Below are positions 9,016 to 17,623 of a stretch of 64,000 bases of DNA, one piece after another. The position numbers were made by a program, and so were the translations under genes. Within the stretch, counting starts at the first letter, position 1. Each line of letters opens with the position of its first letter. The notes beneath the pieces are model-generated. The model was not told the origin of the DNA, made no database searches, and saw nothing but the letters and a program-made list of their open reading frames with translations. Source of the stretch: JAVVHH01 sp965276815 (GTDB lineage Bacteria > Pseudomonadota > Alphaproteobacteria > Acetobacterales > Acetobacteraceae). The stretch spans positions 248,001 to 312,000 of the forward strand of contig CBDIBE010000007.1 of the NCBI GenBank assembly GCA_965276815.1, given 5' to 3'.

Positions 9016-10529
9016 GCGCGCGCGGCATTCGCTGGACGCCCGACCAACTCCTCGCGCAGCACGCGCTTGAGAACCTTGCCGGACGGGTTCCGTGGCAGGC
9101 TGTCACGCAGCACCAGCTCCTTTGGGATCTTGAACGATGCGAGCCGGCCGCGGCAGTGCCGGGCGAGCGCCGGCAACTCGAGCGTGGCGCCTTCGGCGAG
9201 CGCCACGACCGCAACGGGGCGTTCGCCCCAAGTGTCGTCGGGCACGCCGATCACGGCCGCCTCTTGCACCTCGGGCAACTCGTAAAGCACGCGCTCCACC
9301 TCGGAAGACGCGATGTTCTCTCCGCCGGAGATGATCATGTCCTTCTTGCGATCGGTGAGGAACAGGAACCCATCCGCGTCCAGGTAGCCGACGTCGCCGG
9401 TGCGGAACCAATCGTCATGGAACGATGCGCTGGTCTTCTTGGGATCGCGCCAGTAGCCCTTCGTGACCTTTGGGCCGCGCAAGCAAATCTCGCCGCTCTC
9501 GCCGGCGGGCACCGGCTCGCCGAGCTCGTCGCGGATCCCGATCTCGACATGCGCCAAGGCCCGCCCGGTGGACCCGATCTTCTCGATTTCGCGCCCGGGC
9601 TCCATCATCGTGTCGCCGCCACAGGTCTCGGTCAGTCCGTAAGCGTCGATGTAGCGTGCGTTCGGGAAGACGCTCGTGAAGGCGCGGATGCGCGCCTCCG
9701 GCGTCTTCTCACCGCCGCCCACCGCCCAGCGCAGGCTCGACAGATCGTGCGCTACACCCTCGGCGGCGTGGCGCAGCAGACCGCCGGTCATCACCGGCGC
9801 CAGCCATATCCCGTCCAGCCGTTCGGCAGCGATCGCCGCGAACACCGCCTCCGGATCGAACTCACGCTGCACGCAGATCAGCCCGCCGTGCCAGAGCACG
9901 GCCAGGCCCGGCAGGTCGTAGGCGCCCACATGGTAAAGCGGGCCGACGACCAGCAGCCGGCTTTGCGGGCCCAAGCCGAGCGCGATCGCGTGGTCGGCGC
10001 ATTTCCAGTAGAAATTCTCGTAGCTGTGCGTCACCCCTTTCGGCCGGTCGGTGGTGCCCGAGGTGTACATAAGCCGGAACAAATCCGCGGTTTGCCGACG
10101 CGTTGGAGGGATCCGGGCTGCACCCTCCGTCAGGCGCCGGGCATCCGCCTGCGCGTCGGCATCCACCAGGACCACGGGCGCCGGCCCGGCGGCGCTGGCC
10201 TGCAACTGCTGGTCAGCGACCAGCAGCTTCGCGCCGGAATTGCCGACGATGTAGGCGACCTCGTCGGCTGACAGGCGGAAGTTGATCGGCAGGAACACGC
10301 CGCCGACATGGCCGACGGCGATCGACACCACGATGAAAGCGGCGCTGTTCTTCATCAGCATGGCTACCACGTCGCCTTCCCCGACGCCGCTGGCGGCAAG
10401 CCAGCCGGCCACGATCTCGACCTCTTCGAGCAGGCACGCGTAAGTCAGTCGCCGTCCCGCGTATAGCAGGGCCTCCCGATCGGGCGTCATCCGGGCGTGC
10501 AAGGCGATGAAGCTGGACAGGTTGACCAT
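9012..10529 (-). CDS. AMP-forming acyl-CoA synthetase/ligase
   Basis: 505 residues from the ATG at 10529, chosen because GGGGAG precedes it; an in-frame TTG at 10544 has no support. Motifs are YTSGTTDRPKG (AMP-binding), DAYGLTETCGG, RTGDVGYLDADGF, and the C-terminal LPRNPSGKVLKR with the catalytic Lys. It forms a two-gene minus-strand operon with the TetR regulator and diverges from the E1alpha gene. The second acyl-CoA ligase of this island suggests that more than one acid, or an acid freed later in the pathway, is activated. Confidence 0.9.
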   Translation of the reverse strand: MVNLSSFIALHARMTPDREALLYAGRRLTYACLLEEVEIVAGWLAASGVGEGDVVAMLMKNSAAFIVVSIAVGHVGGVFLPINFRLSADEVAYIVGNSGAKLLVADQQLQASAAGPAPVVLVDADAQADARRLTEGAARIPPTRRQTADLFRLMYTSGTTDRPKGVTHSYENFYWKCADHAIALGLGPQSRLLVVGPLYHVGAYDLPGLAVLWHGGLICVQREFDPEAVFAAIAAERLDGIWLAPVMTGGLLRHAAEGVAHDLSSLRWAVGGGEKTPEARIRAFTSVFPNARYIDAYGLTETCGGDTMMEPGREIEKIGSTGRALAHVEIGIRDELGEPVPAGESGEICLRGPKVTKGYWRDPKKTSASFHDDWFRTGDVGYLDADGFLFLTDRKKDMIISGGENIASSEVERVLYELPEVQEAAVIGVPDDTWGERPVAVVALAEGATLELPALARHCRGRLASFKIPKELVLRDSLPRNPSGKVLKRVLREELVGRPANAARA

Positions 10530-10614
10530 GGTGCGCTCCCCCAATCCGGTCTGCCCCCGTGCGGGCAGGATTTCACCCTTTCATAGCGCAACGAGTCGCG
10601 GCCGTGCGACAATA

Positions 10615-10632
10615 AATGAGCTATGACTCATT
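10615..10632. promoter_or_regulatory. Inverted repeat in the divergent ligase/E1alpha promoter region
   Basis: AATGAG (10615-10620) and CTCATT (10627-10632) are perfect arms around a 6-base centre. It lies between the minus-strand ligase start at 10529 and the E1alpha start at 10689, which suits a TetR-type operator controlling both directions. Confidence 0.4.
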
Positions 10633-10688
10633 ATTCATCCTATGCTAGTCAGATCCCGAAGGCGCCCCCGAGCGCCTCGTGGAGGAGC

Positions 10689-11648
10689 ATGGAGAACGTG
10701 CAGCTTCTAGGCCTCTACCGCCAGCTCGTCCTCGTCCGCCGGGCCGAGGAGCGGTTAAGCGTTCTGTTCGCCGATGGCGAGGTGCCCGGCTTCATCCACC
10801 TCAGCATCGGCCAAGAGGCTTGCCCCGTGGGCGTCATGAGCGCCCTTGGTCCGCAGGACACGATCGCCTCCACCCATCGCGGCCATGGCCACGCAATTGC
10901 CAAGGGCCTGCCGCTGCGCGGCTTCTTCGCCGAGCTGCTGGCTCGCGACGAGGGGCTGTGCCGGGGGCGCGGCGGCTCGATGCACGTGGCCGACATGCAG
11001 GTGGGCATGCTCGGCGCCAATGGGATCGTCGGCGCCGGGCTCTCCATCGCGCTTGGCTCGGCGCTGGCGCATAAGAGCTTGGGCCGCCCCGCGATTGCGG
11101 TCGCGTTCTTCGGCGACGGCGCGCTCGCCGAAGGGCTGCTGCATGAGTGCCTCAACCTGGCCTCGCTGTGGCGGCTGCCGCTGCTGTTCGTGTGCGAGAA
11201 TAACGGCTGGAGCGAGTTCCAGCCGAGCGACCGGCAGATCAGCTTCGCCCTCGGCAATCTGGCTCAGGCGCATGGCATTCCCTGGTTCAGCGTCGACGGC
11301 AACGACGTCGCTGCGGTCGCCATGCTGGCCGCGGAAACGACGCGGCTGGTCCGCAGCGGCGCGCCAGCGGTGCTGGAGTGCCGAACGACGCGCGTGCGCG
11401 GTCACTTCGAGGGAGACGCACAGAAATACCGCGATCCCGTGGAGGTCGAGCGGCTGGCGGAGCGCGATCCGCTCCGAATCACGGCTGCCCAGCTTCTGGC
11501 GGGGGGAAGCACGGAAGCGGCGCTGGCCCGCCTGCGCGAGGAGGTGGAGGCGGACATCGAGGACGCGGTCGCCCGCGCCCGCAGCGGGCACGATCCTGAT
11601 TTTGCTGCAGCCGCCCGGGATGTTTATACGCCGGCACGGGCAGCCTAA
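10689..11648 (+). CDS. TPP-dependent 2-oxoacid/acetoin-type dehydrogenase E1, alpha subunit
   Basis: 319 residues. It binds thiamine pyrophosphate and, with the beta subunit, decarboxylates a 2-oxo acid (or cleaves acetoin) and passes the acyl group to E2. The TPP motif runs from FGDGALAEG to CENNGW. The start is taken at ATG 10689, after GGAGG and opening MENVQLLGLYRQ. An upstream in-frame ATG at 10623 lies inside the inverted repeat and adds residues with no similarity. The beta subunit follows with a one-base TAATG overlap. Confidence 0.88.
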   Translation: MENVQLLGLYRQLVLVRRAEERLSVLFADGEVPGFIHLSIGQEACPVGVMSALGPQDTIASTHRGHGHAIAKGLPLRGFFAELLARDEGLCRGRGGSMHVADMQVGMLGANGIVGAGLSIALGSALAHKSLGRPAIAVAFFGDGALAEGLLHECLNLASLWRLPLLFVCENNGWSEFQPSDRQISFALGNLAQAHGIPWFSVDGNDVAAVAMLAAETTRLVRSGAPAVLECRTTRVRGHFEGDAQKYRDPVEVERLAERDPLRITAAQLLAGGSTEAALARLREEVEADIEDAVARARSGHDPDFAAAARDVYTPARAA

Positions 11649-12622
11649 TGGCCGAGACCCGCTACATCCGCGCCGTCAACCAGGCCTTGGCCGATGCGCT
11701 GGAGGCGGATCCCACCGTGATCGTCTTCGGCGAGGACGTGGGTGAGGCCGGCGGCTCGTTTGGCGCGACCCGCGGTCTCCGGGACCGGTTCGGCCCAGGC
11801 CGCGTCCTCGATACGCCGATCTCCGAGGCGGCCATCGCCGGCGCCGCCGTTGGCGCCGCGCTGTCCGGGCTGCGACCGGTGGTCGAGATCATGTTCATGG
11901 ATTTCACCACGCTGGTCATGGACGCGCTGGTGAACCAGGCGGCCAAGGCGCGCTTCATGTTCGGCGGCCAAGGCTCGGTGCCCATGGTGCTGCGCACGCC
12001 TCATGGTGGCGGTCTCGGTGCGGGCCCGCAACACTCACAATGTCTGGAGGCCTGGTTTGCCCATGTTCCTGGCCTGAAACTCGTCTGCCCCGCCGATCCA
12101 GCCAGCGCTTACGGCCTGCTCCGCGCCGCCATTGCCGATCCCGATCCGGTCATCGTGGTCGAGAATAAAGCGCTATACGCGATGAAGACCGAGACGACCG
12201 AGCCGCTTGCCCCGATCCCGATCGGCAAGGCGGCGACGGTCCGGCCGGGTCGGGATGCGACGCTGGTCGCCTACGGCGCGGCGGTGCGCACCGGCCTGCG
12301 AGCGGCAAACGCCCTGGCCGCCCATGGCGTGGAGCTCGAAGTCATCGACCTGCGCAGCCTGCAGCCCTGGGACGAGGACGCGGTGCTGCAATCTTTGGCG
12401 CGCACGCACCGGCTGGTCATTGCGCACGAGGCCGTCGAGGCCTTTGGCATCGGGGCCGAGATCGCCGCCCGCATGGCCGATATTGGCTTCGACGAGCTGG
12501 ATGGTCCGATCGTTCGTGCCGGCGCGCCCTTCATGCCAGTGCCGTTCTCCAAGGTTTTGGAGACCGCCTATCTCCCATCGTCCGACGCCATCGTCCGCGC
12601 CGTGCGCCGCACCCTCGATTGA
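11648..12622 (+). CDS. TPP-dependent 2-oxoacid/acetoin-type dehydrogenase E1, beta subunit
   Basis: 324 residues with the transketolase-like pyrimidine domain (VFGEDVGEAGG, DTPISEAAIAG, FGGQGSVPMVLRTPHGG) and a C-terminal transketolase domain (EVIDLRSLQPWDED). It partners the E1alpha gene just upstream. The E2 gene is one gene further on, after an enoyl-CoA hydratase. No E3 gene is in the window, so that subunit must be shared or encoded elsewhere. A truncated beta subunit of a second complex lies at 44196. Confidence 0.9.
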   Translation: MAETRYIRAVNQALADALEADPTVIVFGEDVGEAGGSFGATRGLRDRFGPGRVLDTPISEAAIAGAAVGAALSGLRPVVEIMFMDFTTLVMDALVNQAAKARFMFGGQGSVPMVLRTPHGGGLGAGPQHSQCLEAWFAHVPGLKLVCPADPASAYGLLRAAIADPDPVIVVENKALYAMKTETTEPLAPIPIGKAATVRPGRDATLVAYGAAVRTGLRAANALAAHGVELEVIDLRSLQPWDEDAVLQSLARTHRLVIAHEAVEAFGIGAEIAARMADIGFDELDGPIVRAGAPFMPVPFSKVLETAYLPSSDAIVRAVRRTLD

Positions 12623-12637
12623 GTTCAGGAGTCCGCC

Positions 12638-13420
12638 ATGAACGACCGTGTCCTCCTCGAGCGCCGCAACCAGATCGCGCTGATCACCATCAATCGCCCG
12701 GCGACATTGAACGCGCTCGACATGGAAACCTTGTCGGCGCTGGACGCCGCGGTCGGGGAGGCGGCGAGTGATGCCTCACTGCGCGTTCTGGTGTTCACGG
12801 GGGCAGGGGATCGCGCCTTCGTGGCGGGCGGTGACATCGCCGACCTCAACGCCCGGCAAGGCCTGGCGCATTACCTCGAGTTGGGCGAACGGCTGCACAG
12901 CGTGTTTCGCCGGATCGAAACCGTGGACAAGCCGACGATCAGCGCCGTGAACGGCTGGGCGCTGGGTGGCGGGACGGAGTTGCTGCTCTGCACGGACATC
13001 CGGGTTGCCGCCGAGGGTGCGCGCTTCGGCCTGCCCGAGATCACCCTGGGCTTGTTTCCCGGCGCGGGTGGATCGCAACGGCTGACCCGGCAGATCCCAC
13101 TCTGCAAGGCGAAGGAGCTGATGTTCCTCGGTGACCGCATCACCGCCGCGGAGGCCGAGCGCCTGGGGCTGATCAACCGCGTTGTCGCCCCGGAGGCGCT
13201 GCTGCCCACCGTGCTGCAAATGGCCGAGGCGATCGCCCAGAAATCGCCGCTGGTGCTGAAGCTGCTGAAACGCGCGTTGACCGATGGCGATGAGATGCCG
13301 TTGCGCGCCGCTCTCAGGCATGAGCAGGCGATGATCGGCCTGGTCCTCGATTCGCAGGACGCGCACGAGGGTTGCTCGGCGTTCCTTGAGAAGCGGCAAG
13401 CGAACTTCAGGGGCGCCTGA
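12638..13420 (+). CDS. Enoyl-CoA hydratase/isomerase (crotonase family)
   Basis: 260 residues, crotonase fold. The oxyanion-hole segments are FVAGGDIADLNA and NGWALGGGTELLL. The active-site region LPEITLGLFPGAGGSQRL carries the acidic residue seen in hydratases. The start is ATG 12638 behind AGGAG. It is inserted between the E1beta and E2 genes, which ties the oxidative decarboxylation step to beta-oxidation-like chemistry. Confidence 0.88.
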   Translation: MNDRVLLERRNQIALITINRPATLNALDMETLSALDAAVGEAASDASLRVLVFTGAGDRAFVAGGDIADLNARQGLAHYLELGERLHSVFRRIETVDKPTISAVNGWALGGGTELLLCTDIRVAAEGARFGLPEITLGLFPGAGGSQRLTRQIPLCKAKELMFLGDRITAAEAERLGLINRVVAPEALLPTVLQMAEAIAQKSPLVLKLLKRALTDGDEMPLRAALRHEQAMIGLVLDSQDAHEGCSAFLEKRQANFRGA

Positions 13421-13439
13421 GTCGCGTCCGGACCTCGTG

Positions 13440-14567
13440 ATGACGGCCCCGATCCTGATGCCCAAGCTGGGCCTTACGATGACGGAGGGCACGCTTTCCG
13501 CCTGGAACGTCGCGCCCGGCGACACGGTCGCGGCCGGGGATGTGCTGTTCGTGGTCGAGACCGAGAAGATCGCGACCGACGTCGAAGCGCAAGCCGCCGG
13601 TCGGATCGATAGCATTTTGGTGCCGGCGGGCGAGGTCGTCCCTGTCGGGACCACCGTCGCCACGCTTGCGACAGAGGGGGCCGCTGCGTCGGCTGCTATT
13701 GAGCCCCACGGCATTCGCGTGATCGCCACGCCGCTGGCGCGCCGCCGCGCGCGCGAGGCAGGGATCGCTTTGTCGGACATTCCTGGGTCAGGCCCGCGCC
13801 GCCGGGTCAAGGTGGCTGATGTTGAATCGGCGTTGGCCAAGCGCAGTTCGGCCCCACCGCCGAGTCCCGCTGCCAGCCCGGCCGCGACCCGGCGACAGCC
13901 GAACGCCGTCGAACGCATTACCGCCCGCCGCCTTGCGGAGGCCAAGCGGACGATTCCGCATTTTTATGTTCAGGCCGAAGCCGACGTAACCGCGCTCCTC
14001 GCGCTGCGTGCGGAGCTGAACGCGCTGCCCGGTGCCACCCGCCTCAGCCTCACGCATTTCGTGGTCGCCGCCGTCGGCCGGGCCTTGCGCTCCATGCCCG
14101 AAGCGAACTTGGTTTGGGCGGACGACGCCTTCCTCGAGTTGGCGGGCATCGACGTTGGTGTTGTTGTGGATACGCCGCGTGGTCTGCTCGTTCCCGTTTT
14201 GCGTGGGGCCGGGGCGATGACCGTGGGCGGGATCGCTTCCGGCATGGATGCGCTCGTGCCGCGTGCGCGGGCCGGCCACCTCGAAGCGGAGGACCTCGAA
14301 GGCGGCGCAATCTCCGTGTCCAATGTCGGCATGTTTGGCGCCTCGTATCTGACGCCGATCGTCAATCCCGGCCAGTCCGCGATTCTTGGGGTGGCCGCCG
14401 TGCGCCCGGTGTTCCGCCCAGATGCTGCCGGGCAGCCCGCGCTACGCCAGGAGCTGGGTCTCGTGCTGTCCTGCGACCACCGCGTCTGGAATGGCGTGCG
14501 CGGCGCCCGTTTCCTCGATCACGTGACCCGAATCCTATCCAAACCGCTTGCGCTGCTGCGGGCGTAG
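13440..14567 (+). CDS. Dihydrolipoamide acyltransferase (E2) of the TPP-dependent dehydrogenase
   Basis: 375 residues from ATG 13440; an upstream in-frame start at 13386 lies in the hydratase gene. The lipoyl domain (1-75) has the lipoylated Lys43 in VVETEKIAT. The E3-binding domain (about 95-130) contains ATPLARRRAREAG and GSGPRRRV. The catalytic domain (about 160-375) ends with the His motif SCDHRVWNG; the usual form is DHRVVDGA, so Trp-Asn is a slight departure. One lipoyl domain only. Confidence 0.9.
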   Translation: MTAPILMPKLGLTMTEGTLSAWNVAPGDTVAAGDVLFVVETEKIATDVEAQAAGRIDSILVPAGEVVPVGTTVATLATEGAAASAAIEPHGIRVIATPLARRRAREAGIALSDIPGSGPRRRVKVADVESALAKRSSAPPPSPAASPAATRRQPNAVERITARRLAEAKRTIPHFYVQAEADVTALLALRAELNALPGATRLSLTHFVVAAVGRALRSMPEANLVWADDAFLELAGIDVGVVVDTPRGLLVPVLRGAGAMTVGGIASGMDALVPRARAGHLEAEDLEGGAISVSNVGMFGASYLTPIVNPGQSAILGVAAVRPVFRPDAAGQPALRQELGLVLSCDHRVWNGVRGARFLDHVTRILSKPLALLRA

Positions 14568-14587
14568 GCTCAGACCAGGAGCGCGCC

Positions 14588-15760
14588 ATGAATTTTGATC
14601 TCTCCGAGGAGCAGAAGCTGCTCGTCGCAACCGCGGAACGGATCGGGGCGAAATTCGGCCTGGACTACTGGCGCACGCTCGACGCCGAAAAGCGGTTTCC
14701 CGCCGAGATCTGGCAAGAGATTTGCGACGCAGGCCTTTGTGGAATCGCGATCTCCGAAGAGCATGGCGGTGCCGGCCTCGGCATGGTCGAAATGGTCCTG
14801 GCGATCGAAGCGCTCTGCGCCGCCGGCGGGGGTTCCACACTGAGCCAAATTTTTATGTGCAATCCCATCTTCGGCGGCATCACCCTGAGCAAGTTTGGCT
14901 CGCCAGAGATGAACGCCGAGTTGCTGCCCAAGCTGGTGGCCGGAAAGGCCATGTTCGCGATGGCGCTGACGGAGCCGGACGCCGGAACTAACTCGCTCGC
15001 CATCAAGACCTTTGCGCGTGTGGACGGGAACGGTTGGCGCCTGAACGGGCGAAAGATTTGGATCACGGCCGTGCCGCAGGCGACCAAGCTGCTGGTCATC
15101 GCCCGCACGCGCCGGGCCGAGGAGGTGCAGCGCAAGACCGACGGGGTCAGCTTGTTCCTGATCGATACCGACCGCGCCGGCGTTGCGCATCAGGCGATCG
15201 ACAAGGTGGGGACCAATACCCTGCCGTCCAGCTCCGTGTTTTTCGATGACGTGCGCGTCGAGGGGCACGAGCTTGTCGGCACGCTGGACGGCGGGTTCCG
15301 GGAATTGCTGGAGACGCTGAATACGGAGCGGATTGTGACGACTGCCGGACTCGTCGGCGCGTCCCGGCTGGCGATCCGCTTGGCCGCCGAGTACGCCAAG
15401 GAACGCCGCGTTTTCGGCACCCAGCCGATCGGTGCGTATCAAGGCGTGCAGTTTCCGCTAGCAGAAGCGCATATTCAATCCGAGTGCGCCGCGGTGATGA
15501 ATCTGAAGGCGGCGGCGTTGCACGACCAGGGTGCGCCGTATGGCAGCGAGGCGAACATGGCGAAGTGGCTCGCGGGTCACGCCGCGGCGCTCGCCACTGA
15601 CCGCGCGATCCAAACGCTCGGCGGAATGGGCTACGCCAAGGAGTATCACGTCGAGCGTTTGTGGCGGGACGCGCGCCTGTTCCGCTTCGCGCCGGTCTCA
15701 GAAGAAATGGTTCTCAACTTCGTCGCCCAGCATGATTTGGGGCTGCCGCGCTCCTACTGA
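14588..15760 (+). CDS. Acyl-CoA dehydrogenase
   Basis: FAD-dependent dehydrogenase of 390 residues: helical N-domain, middle beta domain with MALTEPDAGTNS and WRLNGRKIWITA, and helical C-domain ending GGMGYAKEYHVERLWRDARL. Where many family members have YEGT with the catalytic Glu, this one has FAPVSEE. The base may therefore sit elsewhere, as in other members with the APVSEEM ending; this is a by-eye alignment. The start is ATG 14588 after GGAG. It follows E2 by 20 bases. Confidence 0.9.
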   Translation: MNFDLSEEQKLLVATAERIGAKFGLDYWRTLDAEKRFPAEIWQEICDAGLCGIAISEEHGGAGLGMVEMVLAIEALCAAGGGSTLSQIFMCNPIFGGITLSKFGSPEMNAELLPKLVAGKAMFAMALTEPDAGTNSLAIKTFARVDGNGWRLNGRKIWITAVPQATKLLVIARTRRAEEVQRKTDGVSLFLIDTDRAGVAHQAIDKVGTNTLPSSSVFFDDVRVEGHELVGTLDGGFRELLETLNTERIVTTAGLVGASRLAIRLAAEYAKERRVFGTQPIGAYQGVQFPLAEAHIQSECAAVMNLKAAALHDQGAPYGSEANMAKWLAGHAAALATDRAIQTLGGMGYAKEYHVERLWRDARLFRFAPVSEEMVLNFVAQHDLGLPRSY

Positions 15761-15775
15761 TATCCTGCGGAAGGT

Positions 15776-16618
15776 TTGTCCCCGGGAGACGCACAATGTC
15801 GTGGAAGTGAGGAAAGCTCGGAGCTCCTGGTCTTGGTCACGGGCGGCTGTTCGGGCATTGGCGCCGCCTCCGCCGCTGCGCTGCTCGAGCTCGGGTATCG
15901 GCCTCTGCTTGCCGACATCCTGCCCCGTTCCGCCGCCCCCGGTTTGCTGCTGTGGGATGAGCCGTTCGATGCCGCAGAGGAGAACGGGGTCGAGGCCGGG
16001 ATCGCCCGGATGGAGGCCATGCACGGCCCGATCCGAGGACTGGTGAATGCCGCGGGCGTGCTGGGCAAAATGCACCCGCCTGCTCGGCTTCGCATGTCTG
16101 ATTGGGACCGGGAGATGGCAATCGATCTGCGCGGCACCTGGCTCGTGGCGCGCGGGGTGGGCCGACGGATGGCAGAACGCGGGCGCGGGGCGATCGTCAA
16201 TGTCGCCTCCATCGCCGGCATGGCCTCGGCGCCGGCACATGCTTACGCGGCGGCAAAAGCGGCGGTGATCGGCTTGACCGTCGGCCTTGCTGCCGAATGG
16301 GAGCCGCGTCAGGTTCGGGTCAATGCAGTCTCGCCAGGATTCACCGCGACCCCGGCTTTGCGCAAAGGGATCGCCGCGGGCGCGCTCCGCACAGATGAGC
16401 TGACCCGTGGCGCCGCGCTCGGCCGACTGGTCGAGCCGGAGGAAGTGGGGCGCGGTTGCGTGGCTGATCAGCGGCGCCGCAAGCGGCAATACCGGCATCA
16501 ATCTTCCGGTCGATGCCGGCGTGCTCGCCGGAACGGCTTGGCTCCCATACGGCGGGATGCGCAGCTAGCGCCCGTTCTCGAGCTCGTGTTGACACAGGTG
16601 GAGAGCCTCTCTAGCTAG
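15776..16618 (+). pseudogene. Short-chain dehydrogenase/reductase with C-terminal frameshift
   Basis: Classical SDR: nucleotide motif TGGCSGIG, NAAG, catalytic Ser in VNVASIAG, Tyr/Lys in AYAAAKAA, and RVNAVSPGFTATP. After RLVEPEEVG (near 16447) the frame turns into unrelated sequence up to TGA 16618. One frame over, the expected family ending (AVAWLISGAASGNTGINLPV, then a short tail) continues to TAG 16566-16568. One base has therefore been lost or gained in the GTGGGG run near 16450. The start is probably TTG 15776 behind GGAAGG. Inactive gene or sequencing error; the catalytic core is intact. Confidence 0.8.
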
Positions 16619-16633
16619 CATTCTCTCTAGAGA
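16589..16633 (+). promoter_or_regulatory. Putative iclR promoter and palindromic operator
   Basis: A consensus TTGACA (16589-16594) is followed, 31 bases from its first T, by ATTCTCTCTAGAGAA. The core TCTCTAGAGA at 16624-16633 is a perfect 10-base palindrome just before the regulator's start. The same spacing and ATTCTCT element occur before livK (481-522). Confidence 0.5.
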
Positions 16634-16657
16634 ATGATTAGCGAGGCAGTACCGGTC

Positions 16658-17461
16658 ATGGAAACGCAGGTGCCGGAAAAGCTCGTTGGCGCGCTGGTGA
16701 GCGGATTGAAGATCGTCCGGTTATTGGCGCGCGCGAAGCTGCCGATGGGCGTAAACCGCATCGCTCGGGAGGCGGAGCTGAATCCGAGCACCTGTTTCAG
16801 TCTGCTGAAGACGCTCGTCCATGAGCGTTTGGTGACGTTCGATGCCAGCACGAAGACCTACTCGCTCGGGCTCGGTTTCGTCGAAATCGCCAGGGGCCTG
16901 CTGGAAACGGCCAGCTTCGGCCGCTTGGCCCGCCCGCATCTCGACGCACTCGCTGCCGAATATAACGTCACGACGACGTTGTGGCAGCGCTCCGGCGCAG
17001 ATCGGATCGTGCTGGTCGAACGTGCGGACAACGACGCGGCGATCCGGGTCCACATGAACATCGGCCAGCGACTGCCGCTGTTTATTGGAGCGTTCGGGCG
17101 GTGCATGGCAGCGCATAGCGGCATGCGCGAGGAGGATTTGCGCGCCGAATTCGTCAAGCTGCGCTGGCAGGACCCGCCGAGCTTCGATGCGTGGCAGGTG
17201 GAGCTCGATGCGGCCCGGAGGTCCGGCTACGCGATAGATGCCGATCGCTACGTTCGAGGCGTCACCACCGTCGCGACGCCGATATTCAGTGCCGAGGGTC
17301 AACCGATCATGGCCATCAGCGTAATCGGCTTCAGCGGCCAGTTCGGCCCGGTGACGCTGACCTCACTGGCCGAGGCAGTTCGTGCGCGCGGGGCAGCGCT
17401 CAACGCGGCCATGGGCACGGTGATGTCCGAATCGCCAAGGCCGAAGCCAGGAAGAACGTAG
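16658..17461 (+). CDS. IclR-family transcriptional regulator
   Basis: 267 residues from ATG 16658, preferred because GAGGCAG precedes it; ATG 16634 would overlap the palindrome. The N-terminal winged helix contains GVNRIAREAELNPSTCFSLLKTL. The C-terminal effector domain carries LPLFIGAFGRCMAAHSG and the closing SVIGFSGQF typical of the family. It probably controls the surrounding island, including the liv operon, through the shared promoter element. Confidence 0.9.
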   Translation: METQVPEKLVGALVSGLKIVRLLARAKLPMGVNRIAREAELNPSTCFSLLKTLVHERLVTFDASTKTYSLGLGFVEIARGLLETASFGRLARPHLDALAAEYNVTTTLWQRSGADRIVLVERADNDAAIRVHMNIGQRLPLFIGAFGRCMAAHSGMREEDLRAEFVKLRWQDPPSFDAWQVELDAARRSGYAIDADRYVRGVTTVATPIFSAEGQPIMAISVIGFSGQFGPVTLTSLAEAVRARGAALNAAMGTVMSESPRPKPGRT

Positions 17462-17531
17462 TCTTTCGAGCAGTCCTTTCGACGTGCGCAACGACCTGAG
17501 CGGTTTGACAGATTGTTCGCCTGAACGGTAG

Positions 17532-17566
17532 AGAGAACTGTCATTCTGAAGTGAGAAGACAGTCTC
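17532..17566. promoter_or_regulatory. Imperfect inverted repeat in the gap before the MaoC genes
   Basis: ACTGTC (17537-17542) and GACAGT (17558-17563) are perfect arms. They extend to GAGA and TCTC outside with one bulged base. It lies in the 160-base gap between the IclR gene and the MaoC-like gene at 17624, so it could be an operator of that transcript. Nothing else is evident in the gap. Confidence 0.35.
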
Positions 17567-17623
17567 GGTTATGACCGTCAGTAGGGAGCATCGACGGAAA
17601 AGTTATCGATCCCCGAGGGGACT

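Noticed and set aside
8994..10271. A 425-codon plus-strand frame over the acyl-CoA ligase
   Set aside because: Opposite strand of a complete ANL enzyme; no family features.
14114..14587. 5' extension of the acyl-CoA dehydrogenase frame into the E2 gene
   Set aside because: Residues before ATG 14588 are an off-frame reading of E2; the ATG has a ribosome site and the usual family start.
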